64,000 bases of DNA from CAWINH01 sp963837425 (GCA_963837425.1 CAWINH010000005.1:62001-126000); one strand, 5' to 3'; counted from the first letter of the stretch, positions 51,853-60,712 are shown. Notes: generated by a model not told the origin, from the sequence alone. Numbers and translations are program-made.

Positions 51853-52635
51853 TCATCGGACCGTCAGCAGCTGCGGGCCGTCGGGGGTTAGTGCAATCGT
51901 GTTCTCGAAGTGCGCGGAGAGGCCGCCGTCGGCGGTCACCACCGTCCAGCCGTCGTCGAGCACCACCACCTCGTCGCCTCCAAGGTTGAACATCGGCTCG
52001 ATCGCCAGGCACATGCCCGCCTCGAGACGCATCCCGGTGCCTGCGCGCCCGTAGTTCGGCACCTGGGGCTCCTCGTGCATCGAGGTCCCGATTCCGTGGC
52101 CCACGAACGGCCGGACGATGCCGTACCCGTGATCGTGGGCAACCGCCTCGATCGCCGCACCCACGTCGCCGAGCCGGTTGCCGGGCATCGCCGCCGCAAT
52201 CCCTGCCTCCATCCCCCGCCGTGTTGCGGCGATGAGCGCGGTGACCCGCTCCGGCACCGGCTCAACCGCCCAGGTCCGGGCGCAGTCCGCGTGCCAGCCC
52301 TCCCAGATGCAGCCGATGTCGAGGCTCACCACGTCCCCCTCGGCGACGAACCGATCGGCCGCCGGGATCCCGTGGACCACCTCGTCATTGATCGAGGCGC
52401 AGATCGAGGCCGGAAACGGCGGGTTGTAGCCGTAGCCCTTGAACGAGGGGATGGCGCCCGCGGCGCGAATCATCTCCTCGGCGATCGCATCGAGCTCGCC
52501 GGTGCTGACGCCGGGGCGCAGCGCGTCCCGGAGGGCGTCGAGCACGTCGGCGAGGATCAGGCCGGCGTGACGCATGCGGGCCACCTCGTCCGTGCGCTTG
52601 ATCGTGACCGAGCCGGTGCTGGCGGGCATCCCCAT
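51853..52635 (-). CDS. map: Methionine aminopeptidase, type I
   Basis: Removes N-terminal Met from new proteins. It is 260 residues. Metal-binding residues lie in SLDIGCIWEGWHADCARTW, GHGIGTSMHEEPQVPNYG, IEPMF and SAHFENTIALT. The ATG is 2 nt after the adk stop. The 129 nt after its stop contain only the infA promoter and leader. Confidence 0.96.
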   Translation of the reverse strand: MGMPASTGSVTIKRTDEVARMRHAGLILADVLDALRDALRPGVSTGELDAIAEEMIRAAGAIPSFKGYGYNPPFPASICASINDEVVHGIPAADRFVAEGDVVSLDIGCIWEGWHADCARTWAVEPVPERVTALIAATRRGMEAGIAAAMPGNRLGDVGAAIEAVAHDHGYGIVRPFVGHGIGTSMHEEPQVPNYGRAGTGMRLEAGMCLAIEPMFNLGGDEVVVLDDGWTVVTADGGLSAHFENTIALTPDGPQLLTVR

Positions 52636-52637
52636 CG

Positions 52638-53324
52638 CTAGCCGAGCGCCTCCAGGACCTCGCGCGTCACCGCCTCGATCGGCTGATCGCCGTCCACGCG
52701 GCGCACGACGCCTGAGCGCTCGTAGTGCGCCACGACGTCGAGCATCGGCGGGACCTGCTTCGCGATTCGAGCGCGGACCACCTCCGCTCGATCATCGTCA
52801 CGCTGCGTCAGTGCGGCACCGTCCTTGTCACAGACGCCTGGCACTCGCGGCGGGTCGTCCTCGCGGTGGTACGGGGTGCCGCAGACCGGGCAGACGAGCC
52901 GTCCCGCCACCCGCGCCACGAGCACCTCGCTCGGGGCGTCGATGAAGATCACCCGGTCGATCGCCTCGCCACGTTCCGCGAGGGTCGCGTCCAGCGCCTC
53001 GGCCTGTGCCACCGTGCGGGGGAAGCCGTCGAGGATCGCGCCGCGGGCCGCGTCCGGCTGGGAGAGCCGATCGATGAACATCTCGATCGTGATCTCATCC
53101 GGCACGAGGTCGCCGCGCTCCATGTAGGCCTGGGCCCGCTGCCCGAGCCCGGTGCCGTCCCTGAGCGCCTCGCGGAAGAGGTTCCCGGACGCGAGATGCA
53201 CGAGCCCGAGCTTCTCGCTCAGGAGATCGGCCTGGGTTCCCTTGCCGGTGCCGACGGCGCCGATGAGCAGCAGGATGCGCCGCCTCGCGGGCGGCTCGGG
53301 CGGGCGCTGGCCCGCATCGGTCAC
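52638..53324 (-). CDS. adk: Adenylate kinase with zinc lid
   Basis: Interconverts ATP+AMP and 2 ADP. It is 228 residues from GTG 53324, which overlaps the secY stop (GTGA). The P-loop is IGAVGTGKGTQADLL. The lid has CPVCGTPYHREDDPP and VCDKD, a Cys3-Asp type zinc site. ILDGFPRTVAQAEAL is the NMP-binding segment. The first ~15 residues are a Pro/Arg-rich extension. Confidence 0.95.
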   Translation of the reverse strand: MTDAGQRPPEPPARRRILLLIGAVGTGKGTQADLLSEKLGLVHLASGNLFREALRDGTGLGQRAQAYMERGDLVPDEITIEMFIDRLSQPDAARGAILDGFPRTVAQAEALDATLAERGEAIDRVIFIDAPSEVLVARVAGRLVCPVCGTPYHREDDPPRVPGVCDKDGAALTQRDDDRAEVVRARIAKQVPPMLDVVAHYERSGVVRRVDGDQPIEAVTREVLEALG

Positions 53325-54604
53325 CTGATGAAGCCCTCGTAGTGGCGCATCAGCATCTGGGCCTCGAGCTGCTTCATCGTCTCGACGACGACGCTCACCA
53401 CGATCAGCACGCTCGTACCGCCCAGCCGCAGGCTGCTCGTGCCGGGGATGAGGGCCGAAACGATGAGCGGCAGCACCGCCAGGCTGGCGAGGAAGAGGGC
53501 GCCGCCGAGCGTGATCCGGTTCGTGACTCGCGCCAGGAAGTCCTCGGTCGGTCGCCCGGGCCGGATGCCAGGGATAAAGCCGCCGTTCTTGCGCAGGTAG
53601 TCGGCGGTATCGGCCGGCCTGAACTGGAAGGCGGTGTAGAAGTAGGTGAAGAAGACGACGAGCACGAAGTAGAGCACCCCATAGACGTAGAGGTTGCTCT
53701 GGCTCAGGTTGGCGACGACCCAGTTCGCCACCGTCTGCACCCACGCGATGGTCGACGCGGTGAAGTACTGGGCGATCTGCGCCGGGAAAAGCAGGATGCT
53801 GATCGCGAAGATGATCGGGATCACTCCGGCCATCGTCACCTTCAGGGGCAGGTATTGAGTCTGGCCCTGGTACATCCGCCGTCCGCGGACCCGGCTCGCG
53901 TACTGGACCGGGATCCGGCGCTGGCCCTCGTTGATGAAGACGACGCCGGCGATGATGACGATCGCGATCGCGATGAACGGCAGGATCGTCGTCAGGCCGT
54001 TCGGGCCGGTGATGATCGGCCCCGCCTGGTGCGGGATGCGCCCCACGATGCCGGCGAAGATGATGAAGCTGATGCCATTCCCGAGACCGTGCTCGCTGAT
54101 CAGCTCGCCGAGCCACATCAGCAGGATCGTGCCGGCGGTGAAGCTGATGAGCAGCGAGATCGTCTCCAAGGAGAAGAAGCTCGCGGACGGGATGACGTTG
54201 TTCGTCTGGAGCAGGACGCTGAACCCGTAGCCCTGTGCGAAGGCCATGGGCACGGTCAGCAGCCGCGTGTACTGGTTGAGCCGGTTACGCCCGTACTCGC
54301 CCTCCCGCGCCAGCTCACCGAGGCTCGGGATGACGCCCTGCATCAGCTGCATGATGATGCTGGCGTTGATGTACGGGTTCACCCCCATCCCGATGATCGA
54401 CGCGGTCGCCAGGCCTCCCCCCGAGAACAGGTCGAGCAGTCCGAGCAGCTGGTTCGTCTGGAACAGGTTCGAGAGCTGGGCCTGATCGACGTTCGGCACC
54501 GGGACGTTGGTGAGGACCCGGAAGATCAGCAGGATCCCGAGCGTGAAGAGAATCTTGCGCCGGATGTCCGGGGCGCGGAAGGCGGTGACGAGCGAATCGA
54601 TCAC
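53321..54604 (-). CDS. secY: Protein translocase subunit SecY
   Basis: Central channel of the Sec translocon, 427 residues with ten membrane helices. It has LFSGGGLATASIIGMGVNPY (plug region), ISFIIFAGIVGRIP and RPADTADYLRKNGGFIPGIR in a cytoplasmic loop. The start abuts the rplO stop. Confidence 0.97.
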   Translation of the reverse strand: MIDSLVTAFRAPDIRRKILFTLGILLIFRVLTNVPVPNVDQAQLSNLFQTNQLLGLLDLFSGGGLATASIIGMGVNPYINASIIMQLMQGVIPSLGELAREGEYGRNRLNQYTRLLTVPMAFAQGYGFSVLLQTNNVIPSASFFSLETISLLISFTAGTILLMWLGELISEHGLGNGISFIIFAGIVGRIPHQAGPIITGPNGLTTILPFIAIAIVIIAGVVFINEGQRRIPVQYASRVRGRRMYQGQTQYLPLKVTMAGVIPIIFAISILLFPAQIAQYFTASTIAWVQTVANWVVANLSQSNLYVYGVLYFVLVVFFTYFYTAFQFRPADTADYLRKNGGFIPGIRPGRPTEDFLARVTNRITLGGALFLASLAVLPLIVSALIPGTSSLRLGGTSVLIVVSVVVETMKQLEAQMLMRHYEGFIR

Positions 54605-55222
54605 CTAGGACGCGCCCCCCTCGTCGTCCGCCGCTGGCTCGGCAGCCGGCTCCTCGGGCTCCGCCTTTCGTGCCCGGCGGCGGGCGGGCTTTGCGGCCGG
54701 CTCCCCGGGCTGCCCGGGCTCCTCGGGCGGCGCGGGCGGGGCATCCTCGATCGGAGCGCCGTCCGGCCAGCTGATGAGCTGCGCGGTGCTGCCGGCCGCC
54801 GCCAGCTTCTCCCGGGCGGTGCGGGTGAAGGCGTGCGCGTGGATCGTGACCCCCCTGGGTGCCTCGCCGTCGCCGAGGATCTTCACCGGCAGCGGCTTCG
54901 TCTTCGAGCCGCGCACCAGTCCGTCGTGAACGAGCACGTCGGGCGTGATCAGGGTGCCGGCCGCGACATCGGCCAGGCGCGCGAGGTTGACGCCGGCGTA
55001 CTCGACCCGAAACCGGTTCTTGAACCCGTGGAGCTTCGGCGTCCGAACGTGGATCGGCGTCTGCCCACCCTCGAACCAGGCCGGGATGCTGGAGCCGGCC
55101 CTCGACTTCTGTCCCTTCGTGCCGCGGCCGGCCGTCTTGCCCCGGCCGGAGCCGTGCCCGCGACCGACGCGGCGCGCCGGCTTGTGCGACCCGTCGGCGG
55201 GGCGCAGATCGTGAAGCTTCAC
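54605..55222 (-). CDS. rplO: 50S ribosomal protein L15 with long C-terminal tail
   Basis: Core of about 140 residues is standard (HDLRPADGSHKPARRVGRGH, GRGTKGQKSRAGS). About 60 extra residues follow, Pro/Glu/Ala-rich with a basic ARRRARKAE patch and an acidic end, giving 205 in all. The GTG overlaps the rpmD stop (GTGA). Confidence 0.95.
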   Translation of the reverse strand: MKLHDLRPADGSHKPARRVGRGHGSGRGKTAGRGTKGQKSRAGSSIPAWFEGGQTPIHVRTPKLHGFKNRFRVEYAGVNLARLADVAAGTLITPDVLVHDGLVRGSKTKPLPVKILGDGEAPRGVTIHAHAFTRTAREKLAAAGSTAQLISWPDGAPIEDAPPAPPEEPGQPGEPAAKPARRRARKAEPEEPAAEPAADDEGGAS

Positions 55223-55461
55223 TTCGTCTCCCCCTCGCCCTTCGCCGTCGTCTCGGGAGCGGGCTCGTCGACGCGGAGCAGGAATGCGACGCGCCGCAAC
55301 ATCCCCCGATTCACCGGCGTGTCAGCGATCTCGACGGTCTGGTGCAGCCGATGCAGGCCCAGGGCGCGAATCGTGCCCCGCGCACCCGCCTTGTGACCGA
55401 TCGTCGAGTGCACCCAGGTCACCCGCAGCTTGCCGGCGCTCGACCCTCGGTCAGCGGCCAC
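55219..55461 (-). CDS. rpmD: 50S ribosomal protein L30
   Basis: Protein of 80 residues, about 20 longer than usual, with a short N-terminal and a charged C-terminal extension. The core is KLRVTWVHSTIGHKAGARGT and RALGLHRLHQTVEIADTPVN. GTG start, overlapping rpsE by 11 nt. Confidence 0.92.
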   Translation of the reverse strand: MAADRGSSAGKLRVTWVHSTIGHKAGARGTIRALGLHRLHQTVEIADTPVNRGMLRRVAFLLRVDEPAPETTAKGEGETK

Positions 55462-56035
55462 GTCGACCTCCCCCGAAGACCGGCTCCGGCCGCTCGACGT
55501 ACACGTGCGGACGGCGCGCCGCCTCCGCGCCCCGCTTCCCGAGCAGCTCTTCGGCAGTCTTGCCGCGGCGGGCGGCGATGGCGTCCGCTGAGCGCATGGA
55601 GCCGAGCCCCTGGACCGTGGCGCGCACGACGTTCACCGGGTTCGTGCTGCCCATGGTCTTGCTCCGCAGGTCGCGGATGCCGGCCACCTCGACGACCGAC
55701 CGGACCGAGCCACCGGCGATGACGCCGGTGCCGGCCGATGCCGGCTTCAGCATCACGCTGCTGGCTCCGTATGCCTGGGTCACCCCGTGCGGGATCGTGG
55801 CGCCCACCAGCGGCACCCTGATCAGGTGCTTCTTCGCGTCCTCGACGCCCTTGCGGATCGCCTCCGGCACCTCCCCGGCCTTGCCGAGCCCGGCGCCCAC
55901 CACGCCGTTGCCGTCCCCGACGACCACGACCGCGCTGAAGCTGAAGCGGCGCCCGCCGCGGACGACCTTGGCGACGCGGTTGATCTGGACGACGCGTTCC
56001 TCGAGATTCAGCTTGGTTGGATCGATTCTCGTCAT
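55451..56035 (-). CDS. rpsE: 30S ribosomal protein S5
   Basis: Accuracy-related 30S protein, 194 residues, with a C-terminal extension of about 25. It has EERVVQINRVAKVVRGGRRF and GKAGEVPEAIRKGVEDAKKH, with the S5 fold ending at MRSADAIAARRGKTAEELLG. Confidence 0.96.
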   Translation of the reverse strand: MTRIDPTKLNLEERVVQINRVAKVVRGGRRFSFSAVVVVGDGNGVVGAGLGKAGEVPEAIRKGVEDAKKHLIRVPLVGATIPHGVTQAYGASSVMLKPASAGTGVIAGGSVRSVVEVAGIRDLRSKTMGSTNPVNVVRATVQGLGSMRSADAIAARRGKTAEELLGKRGAEAARRPHVYVERPEPVFGGGRRGR

Positions 56036-56050
56036 ATGCGTATCTCCGCT

Positions 56051-56410
56051 CTACAGGTCGAGGCCGCCCTCGCGGGCGCCATCGGCGAGCGAGCGAACCC
56101 GCCCGTGATACTGATAACCGCCGCGATCCAGGACCACGGCCTTCACGCCTGCCGTGCGCGCGCGCGCGGCGAGCGCCTTGCCCACCTCGTGCGCCGCATC
56201 CACCTTGCCTGGGGCGGCGGCAAGCGACGCCTCGCGCGTCGAGGCGGCAGCCAGCGTCCGGCCGCTCACGTCGTCGATGAGCTGCGCGTAGATGTGCTTG
56301 GCGCTCCGGAAGACGGAGAGCCGCGGCCGCTCCGGGCTGCCTGCCAGACGCAGACGAAGGCGCTCGTGCCGCTTGATGCGCATCGCATTCCGACTCTTCT
56401 TGCCGATCAT
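56051..56410 (-). CDS. rplR: 50S ribosomal protein L18
   Basis: 5S rRNA-binding protein of 119 residues. It has RPRLSVFRSAKHIYAQLIDD and GVKAVVLDRGGYQYHGRVRS, ending LADGAREGGLDL. It is 2 nt from the rplF stop. Confidence 0.96.
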   Translation of the reverse strand: MIGKKSRNAMRIKRHERLRLRLAGSPERPRLSVFRSAKHIYAQLIDDVSGRTLAAASTREASLAAAPGKVDAAHEVGKALAARARTAGVKAVVLDRGGYQYHGRVRSLADGAREGGLDL

Positions 56411-56412
56411 GG

Positions 56413-56964
56413 CTAGAAGCTCCCTCCGACCTTGCCGGCTTTGCCCGCCTTGCGCAGGATCTGCTCGCCCGCGTACCGGATCCCCTTGCCCTTGTACGGC
56501 TCCGGCTTTCGCCGCGAACGGATATCGGCGGCGACCTGGCCCACGAGCTCCTTGTCGGCGCCGTTCACCGCCAGCCGGGTTGGCGTGTCCACCTGGAAGC
56601 TGATGCCGTCGGGCGGCGTGACCTCGACGGGGTGCGAATACCCGAGCGAGAGGACCAGCTTGTCACCCTGCAGCTGAGCTCGATAGCCGACACCGCTGAT
56701 CTCGAGCACCTTCGTGAACCCGGTCGTCACGCCGGTGACCATGTTCGCGACCAGCGTGCGGGTCAGCCCGTGCAGGGCCCGATGCCGCGGCTCGTCACTG
56801 GGGCGGACCACGCGCAGCGTGCCGTCGGAGCGCTCGACCGTCATCTCCGGATGGATCTCACGCTCAAGGGACCCGCGCGGGCCGCTGACGCGGAGCCGGC
56901 GCCCCTCCTGGCTCACCTCCACGCCGTCGGGAAGCGGGATCGGCATGCGTCCAATGCGTGACAT
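56413..56964 (-). CDS. rplF: 50S ribosomal protein L6
   Basis: Protein of 183 residues near the factor-binding site. It has SRIGRMPIPLPDGVEVSQEG and the C-terminal PEPYKGKGIRYAGEQILRKA. Normal length and order between rpsH and rplR. Confidence 0.97.
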   Translation of the reverse strand: MSRIGRMPIPLPDGVEVSQEGRRLRVSGPRGSLEREIHPEMTVERSDGTLRVVRPSDEPRHRALHGLTRTLVANMVTGVTTGFTKVLEISGVGYRAQLQGDKLVLSLGYSHPVEVTPPDGISFQVDTPTRLAVNGADKELVGQVAADIRSRRKPEPYKGKGIRYAGEQILRKAGKAGKVGGSF

Positions 56965-56975
56965 GCGTTCGCTCC

Positions 56976-57374
56976 CTACCAGACGTAGCAGAGGACCTCG
57001 CCGCCGAGGCTCTGGGTCCGGGCCTGCTGCCCGGTCATGATCCCGCGGGAGGTGGACAGGATGGCCAGGCCGAGGCCCCCGAGCACGCGGGGAATCTCGG
57101 TCTTGCGGGCGTAGACCCGCAGCCCGGGCTTGCTGATCCGCTTCAGCCCACTGATGACCGGGGTGCGGCCCTCGACAAACTTCAGCTGGATGGTGAGCGA
57201 GTCCTGGACGCCGTTGGCATGCGTTGCGTACCCCTCGATGAAACCCTCCTCGAGGAGGATGCGCGCGATCTCGCGCTTCACCCTGGAGGATGGCACGGTC
57301 AGCTCACGGTGCCGCGCCGCGCTGGCGTTGCGGATCCGTGTCAGCAGATCGGCGATCGGATCGGTGCTGTTCAT
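56976..57374 (-). CDS. rpsH: 30S ribosomal protein S8
   Basis: Central-domain assembly protein of 132 residues. It has TDPIADLLTRIRNASAARHR and GGLGLAILSTSRGIMTGQQA. In E. coli S8 autoregulates the spc operon. Here a hairpin sits in the 61-nt gap upstream of its own start. Confidence 0.97.
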   Translation of the reverse strand: MNSTDPIADLLTRIRNASAARHRELTVPSSRVKREIARILLEEGFIEGYATHANGVQDSLTIQLKFVEGRTPVISGLKRISKPGLRVYARKTEIPRVLGGLGLAILSTSRGIMTGQQARTQSLGGEVLCYVW

Positions 57375-57407
57375 CTGGTTCGTTCGACTCCTTGGCGGTG
57401 GTTCGCG

Positions 57408-57424
57408 CCACGCCTCGGGCGTGG
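57408..57424 (-). promoter_or_regulatory. Hairpin between rpsN and rpsH
   Basis: CCACGCC-TCG-GGCGTGG is a perfect 7-bp stem in the longest gap inside the spc cluster. It lies 34 nt before the rpsH ATG and just upstream of its AGGAGT site. It may be an RNA-stability element or a protein-binding site. Confidence 0.45.
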
Positions 57425-57435
57425 TTGGCGCCTGC

Positions 57436-57621
57436 CTACCAGCTCGACTTGGTCACTCCCGGCAGCTGCCCCTCGAGGGCGCGCTCCCGGAAGCAGATCC
57501 GGCACATCGCGAAGCGTCGCATGTACCCGCGCGGCCGTCCGCAGATCGAGCAGCGGTTGCGCTGCTGAACCGGGAACCGCGGCGAGCGCTTCGACTTCGC
57601 GATCATCGACTTCTTTGCCAC
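57436..57621 (-). CDS. rpsN: 30S ribosomal protein S14, type Z
   Basis: Protein of 61 residues with the zinc pattern C-x2-C-x12-C-x2-C (CSICGRPRGYMRRFAMCRIC). Start GTG 57621 gives AKKSMIAKSKRSPRFPVQQ. It lies 13 nt after rplE. Type-Z S14 is the short zinc form found in many Gram-positive and Chloroflexota genomes. Confidence 0.96.
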   Translation of the reverse strand: MAKKSMIAKSKRSPRFPVQQRNRCSICGRPRGYMRRFAMCRICFRERALEGQLPGVTKSSW

Positions 57622-57634
57622 GACATGGACCTCG

Positions 57635-58273
57635 CTAGTTCGCCTGGAACGGCATGCCGAGAAGCTGGAGCAGCATGCGCCCCTCCTCATCGGTCTTCGC
57701 CGTGGTGACGATGCTGATCTCCAGGCCCCGGAGCCGATCGATCTCGTCGTAGTCGATCTCCGGGTAGACGAGCTGCTCGCGCAGCCCCAGGCTGAAATTG
57801 CCGCGCCCGTCGAACGAGCGGGTCGCGATCCCCCGGAAGTCGCGAATACGCGGCAGCGCCAGCCGCAGCGTTCGCTCCAGGAAGTCGTACATGCGCTGGC
57901 CGCGCAGCGTGACCTTGGCCCCGATGGGCATCCCGGTCCGGACCCGGAACTGCGCGATCGAGCGCTTGGCACGGGTCACGATCGGCTTCTGACCGGTGAT
58001 CGTCGCGAGGTCGCCAACCGCGGCGTCGAGCGCCTTCGCGTTCGCGATCGCCTCGCCGAGGCCGATGTTGACGACGACCTTCTCGAGCCGCGGCACCTGC
58101 ATCGGGTTCCGATAGCTGAACTCCCGGAGGAGCGCGGGGACCACCTCGTCGTGATAGCGCTGCCGAAGGCCGTGGTACGTGGGCGGCGCGAACCGCTTGC
58201 TGCCGGCTCCGCCCTTCGGGGCGGTTGCGCTCCCGGAGCGCGCACCCCTCGTCCGCTTCGTGTCGGTCGTCAC
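57635..58273 (-). CDS. rplE: 50S ribosomal protein L5 with N-terminal extension
   Basis: 5S rRNA-binding protein. The core (HGLRQRYHDEVVPALLREFS; TGQKPIVTRAKRSIAQFRVR) is preceded by about 30 basic, low-complexity residues, giving 212. GTG 58273 overlaps the rplX stop (GTGA), which supports the long form. Confidence 0.95.
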   Translation of the reverse strand: MTTDTKRTRGARSGSATAPKGGAGSKRFAPPTYHGLRQRYHDEVVPALLREFSYRNPMQVPRLEKVVVNIGLGEAIANAKALDAAVGDLATITGQKPIVTRAKRSIAQFRVRTGMPIGAKVTLRGQRMYDFLERTLRLALPRIRDFRGIATRSFDGRGNFSLGLREQLVYPEIDYDEIDRLRGLEISIVTTAKTDEEGRMLLQLLGMPFQAN

Positions 58274-58605
58274 GAGGCGGCCCCTTCGATCTGCTCGCCG
58301 CAGTGCTTGCAGACCCGCACCCGGCGCCCGCTCTCGAGGTGCGCGTGGTTGACGCGGGTCGGCCGATCGCAGCGCGGGCAGACGACCTGCACGTTGCTGA
58401 TATGGAGCGGCTGCGGAATGTCGAGGATCCCGGCCTGCTGGGTGCGGGACTGCGGCCGCTGATGGCGCTTTGCCATGTTGATGCCCGGCACGACCACTCC
58501 CGGGCCGCGCTTCGTCTGCTCGATGCGCTCCACCGTACCCCGCTTGCCGCGGTCCTTCCCGGCCAACACCACGACGGTGTCCCCCTTCCGAACGTTCACA
58601 CTCAC
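58270..58605 (-). CDS. rplX: 50S ribosomal protein L24
   Basis: Assembly initiator of 111 residues. A KOW motif near the start (VRKGDTVVVLAGKDRGKRGT) and a C-terminal CPRC ... CKHC pair are present, a zinc-type tail. GTG start abuts the rplN stop. Confidence 0.96.
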   Translation of the reverse strand: MSVNVRKGDTVVVLAGKDRGKRGTVERIEQTKRGPGVVVPGINMAKRHQRPQSRTQQAGILDIPQPLHISNVQVVCPRCDRPTRVNHAHLESGRRVRVCKHCGEQIEGAAS

Positions 58606-58974
58606 CTACAGCACCTCCGGGGCGAGCGACACGATCTTCATGTAGTTGCGCTCGCGGAGCTCGCGGGCGACCGGGCCGAAGATGCGCGTGCCGCGCGGGC
58701 TGCCCTGCGGCGTGATGAGGACCGCGGCGTTCTCGTCGAAACGGATGTGGCTGCCGTCCGGCCGCCCGTACTCCTTGGCGGTCCGCACGATGACCGCGCG
58801 CACCACGTCGCCCTTCTTCACGCCCGAGTTGGGCAGCGCCTGCTTGACGCTGGCCACGATGACGTCGCCGACCTCGGCCGTGTCGCTCTGCGAGCGGCCG
58901 ATGACGGTGATGCACTGCAGCGTGCGAGCGCCGGTGTTGTCGGCGACCCGGAGCCGGGTGTACTGGCGGATCAT
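58606..58974 (-). CDS. rplN: 50S ribosomal protein L14
   Basis: Protein of 122 residues at the intersubunit bridge. It starts IRQYTRLRVADNTGARTLQC and has RFDENAAVLITPQGSPRGTR. It abuts rpsQ and rplX without spacing. Confidence 0.97.
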   Translation of the reverse strand: MIRQYTRLRVADNTGARTLQCITVIGRSQSDTAEVGDVIVASVKQALPNSGVKKGDVVRAVIVRTAKEYGRPDGSHIRFDENAAVLITPQGSPRGTRIFGPVARELRERNYMKIVSLAPEVL

Positions 58975-59244
58975 CTACTCCACGATCTCCTCGTGCGCGC
59001 CGCGCGAAACGATCTCAACGACCGTCCAGCGCTTCTCGCGGGAGAGCGGGCGGCTCTCCTCGATGCGCACCGTGTCGCCGACCCTCGCCGTGTTCTCGGC
59101 ATCGTGAGCCTTGAACTTGCTCGACTGCCGGATCACCCGCTTGTAGATCGGGTGACGGCGCAGCCGCTCGACGCTGACCACGACCGTCTTGTCCATCTTG
59201 TCGGACACGACACGCCCGAGCTTCGTCCTGCGCTTGCCCTGCAT
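58975..59244 (-). CDS. rpsQ: 30S ribosomal protein S17
   Basis: Primary 16S-binding protein of 89 residues. It has GRVVSDKMDKTVVVSVERLR and VGDTVRIEESRPLSREKRWT. The ATG shares a base with the rpmC stop (TGATG). Confidence 0.96.
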   Translation of the reverse strand: MQGKRRTKLGRVVSDKMDKTVVVSVERLRRHPIYKRVIRQSSKFKAHDAENTARVGDTVRIEESRPLSREKRWTVVEIVSRGAHEEIVE

Positions 59245-59471
59245 CAGCTTGCCTTCTCGGCGGCAGCGGCGGCGTCGGTCGCCGCGTGCTGACGCTCAGT
59301 CATGACGGTGAGAATGCGGGCGATCCGCCTGCGGGTCGCGGGCAGCCTGCTGTAGTTCTTCTCCTGCCGGGTGGCGAGGTCGAACCGGATCTTCCACAGC
59401 TCCTGCTTCGCGTCGAGGAGCGCAGCGTCGAGGTCGGCGTCGGAGAGCCGGCGGATCTCATTGATGTCCAT
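59244..59471 (-). CDS. rpmC: 50S ribosomal protein L29
   Basis: Exit-tunnel protein, 75 residues, with a ~10-residue Ala-rich tail. It has EIRRLSDADLDAALLDAKQE and RRRIARILTVMTERQ. It overlaps rplP by 14 nt. Confidence 0.95.
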   Translation of the reverse strand: MDINEIRRLSDADLDAALLDAKQELWKIRFDLATRQEKNYSRLPATRRRIARILTVMTERQHAATDAAAAAEKAS

Positions 59472-59886
59472 GTTCGAGACCCTCCTTGACCACGAACCGC
59501 GTGGTGATCGGCAGCTTGTGGCTCGCCAGGCGCATCGCCTCCCGGGCGATCGTCTCGGAAACGCCGGACATCTCGAACATGACGCGGCCGGGTTTGACGA
59601 CCGCCACCCAGTGGTCCGGTGCGCCCTTGCCCGATCCCATCCGCACCTCGGCCGGCTTCTTCGTGACCGGCTTGTCGGGAAAGACGCGGATCCAGATCCG
59701 CCCGCCGCGCTTGATGTGGTGCGTCATCGCACGACGTGCGGCCTCGATCTGGCGGCTCGTGAGCCAGCAGACCTCCTCGGCCATCAGGCCGTAGTCCCCA
59801 AAGCTCACCGTGGTGCCGCCCTTGGCCATCCCGGCCCGTCGCCCGCGCTGCACCTTGCGGTGCTTGACGCGCTTCGGCATCAGCAT
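59458..59886 (-). CDS. rplP: 50S ribosomal protein L16
   Basis: Protein of 142 residues at the A-site tRNA. It begins MLMPKRVKHRKVQRGRRAGM, the usual L16 start, and has RRAMTHHIKRGGRIWIRVFP. ATG 59886 is 4 nt after the rpsC stop; ATG 59880 is less likely. Confidence 0.97.
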   Translation of the reverse strand: MLMPKRVKHRKVQRGRRAGMAKGGTTVSFGDYGLMAEEVCWLTSRQIEAARRAMTHHIKRGGRIWIRVFPDKPVTKKPAEVRMGSGKGAPDHWVAVVKPGRVMFEMSGVSETIAREAMRLASHKLPITTRFVVKEGLEHGHQ

Positions 59887-59890
59887 CGGC

Positions 59891-60712
59891 TCAGGCCTCC
59901 TGCCCGGCATCCGCCGGGACTTCAGGGGTGGCGGACGCCGCGCCGGCCGTCGTCTCGCTGGCCACGGCCGCCTCCGCCTCGGGAGCCCGCTCGCGAGCGG
60001 TGGTTCGCGGCGTGCGTCGCTCCCCGCGGGCGCGCGGCACCCGGGCCCGTGGCTCGCGCGGCTCGGTCCGGGCGCTCCCGGGCCGCTCGCCGAGCAGGTC
60101 ACCGCGGTAGATCCAGACCTTGACCCCGATGCGGCCATAGGTTGTGCGGGCATGGACCAGCCCGTAGCTGATATCGGCGCGCAGCGTGCCAAGCGGGATC
60201 CGCCCCTCGCGGTCCCACTCGGTGCGGCTCATCTCGGAGCCACCAAGGCGCCCGGAGACCTGGATCTTCACGCCCTTCGCCCCGGCCTTGATCGTGCGCT
60301 GGATCGTCTGCTTGATCGCCTTACGGAAGGCGATCCGGCGCTCGAGCTGGCCGGCAACGTTTTGCGCCACGAGCACGCCATCGAGCTCCGGCTGCAGGAT
60401 CTCCTTGATCTCGAGCTTGACCTTCTTGTCGGTCAGCTTGCCGACAGCGGTTCGCAGCGCCTCGACGTTCGCGCCGCCCTTGCCGATGACGATCCCCGGC
60501 TTGGCGGAGTGCACCGTCACCGTCACGTGGTTGATGCCGCGCTCGATCTCGACCTGGCTGACGCTGGCGTTCGCCAGCTGCTTGCCGACCAGCTGCCGGA
60601 TCCGCATATCTTCCTGCAGCAGGACCGCGTAGTCGCGATCCGCGTACCACTTGGCAAGCCAGGGCTTGATGATGCCGATCCGGAAGCCGTAGGGATGCAC
60701 CTTGTGACCCAT
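59891..60712 (-). CDS. rpsC: 30S ribosomal protein S3 with extended tail
   Basis: mRNA-entry protein with a KH domain (KPGIVIGKGGANVEALRTAV) and the S3 C-terminal domain (DISYGLVHARTTYGRIGVKV). About 60 Arg/Ala/Glu-rich residues follow, giving 273 in total. The ATG shares a base with the rplV stop (TGATG). Confidence 0.96.
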   Translation of the reverse strand: MGHKVHPYGFRIGIIKPWLAKWYADRDYAVLLQEDMRIRQLVGKQLANASVSQVEIERGINHVTVTVHSAKPGIVIGKGGANVEALRTAVGKLTDKKVKLEIKEILQPELDGVLVAQNVAGQLERRIAFRKAIKQTIQRTIKAGAKGVKIQVSGRLGGSEMSRTEWDREGRIPLGTLRADISYGLVHARTTYGRIGVKVWIYRGDLLGERPGSARTEPREPRARVPRARGERRTPRTTARERAPEAEAAVASETTAGAASATPEVPADAGQEA

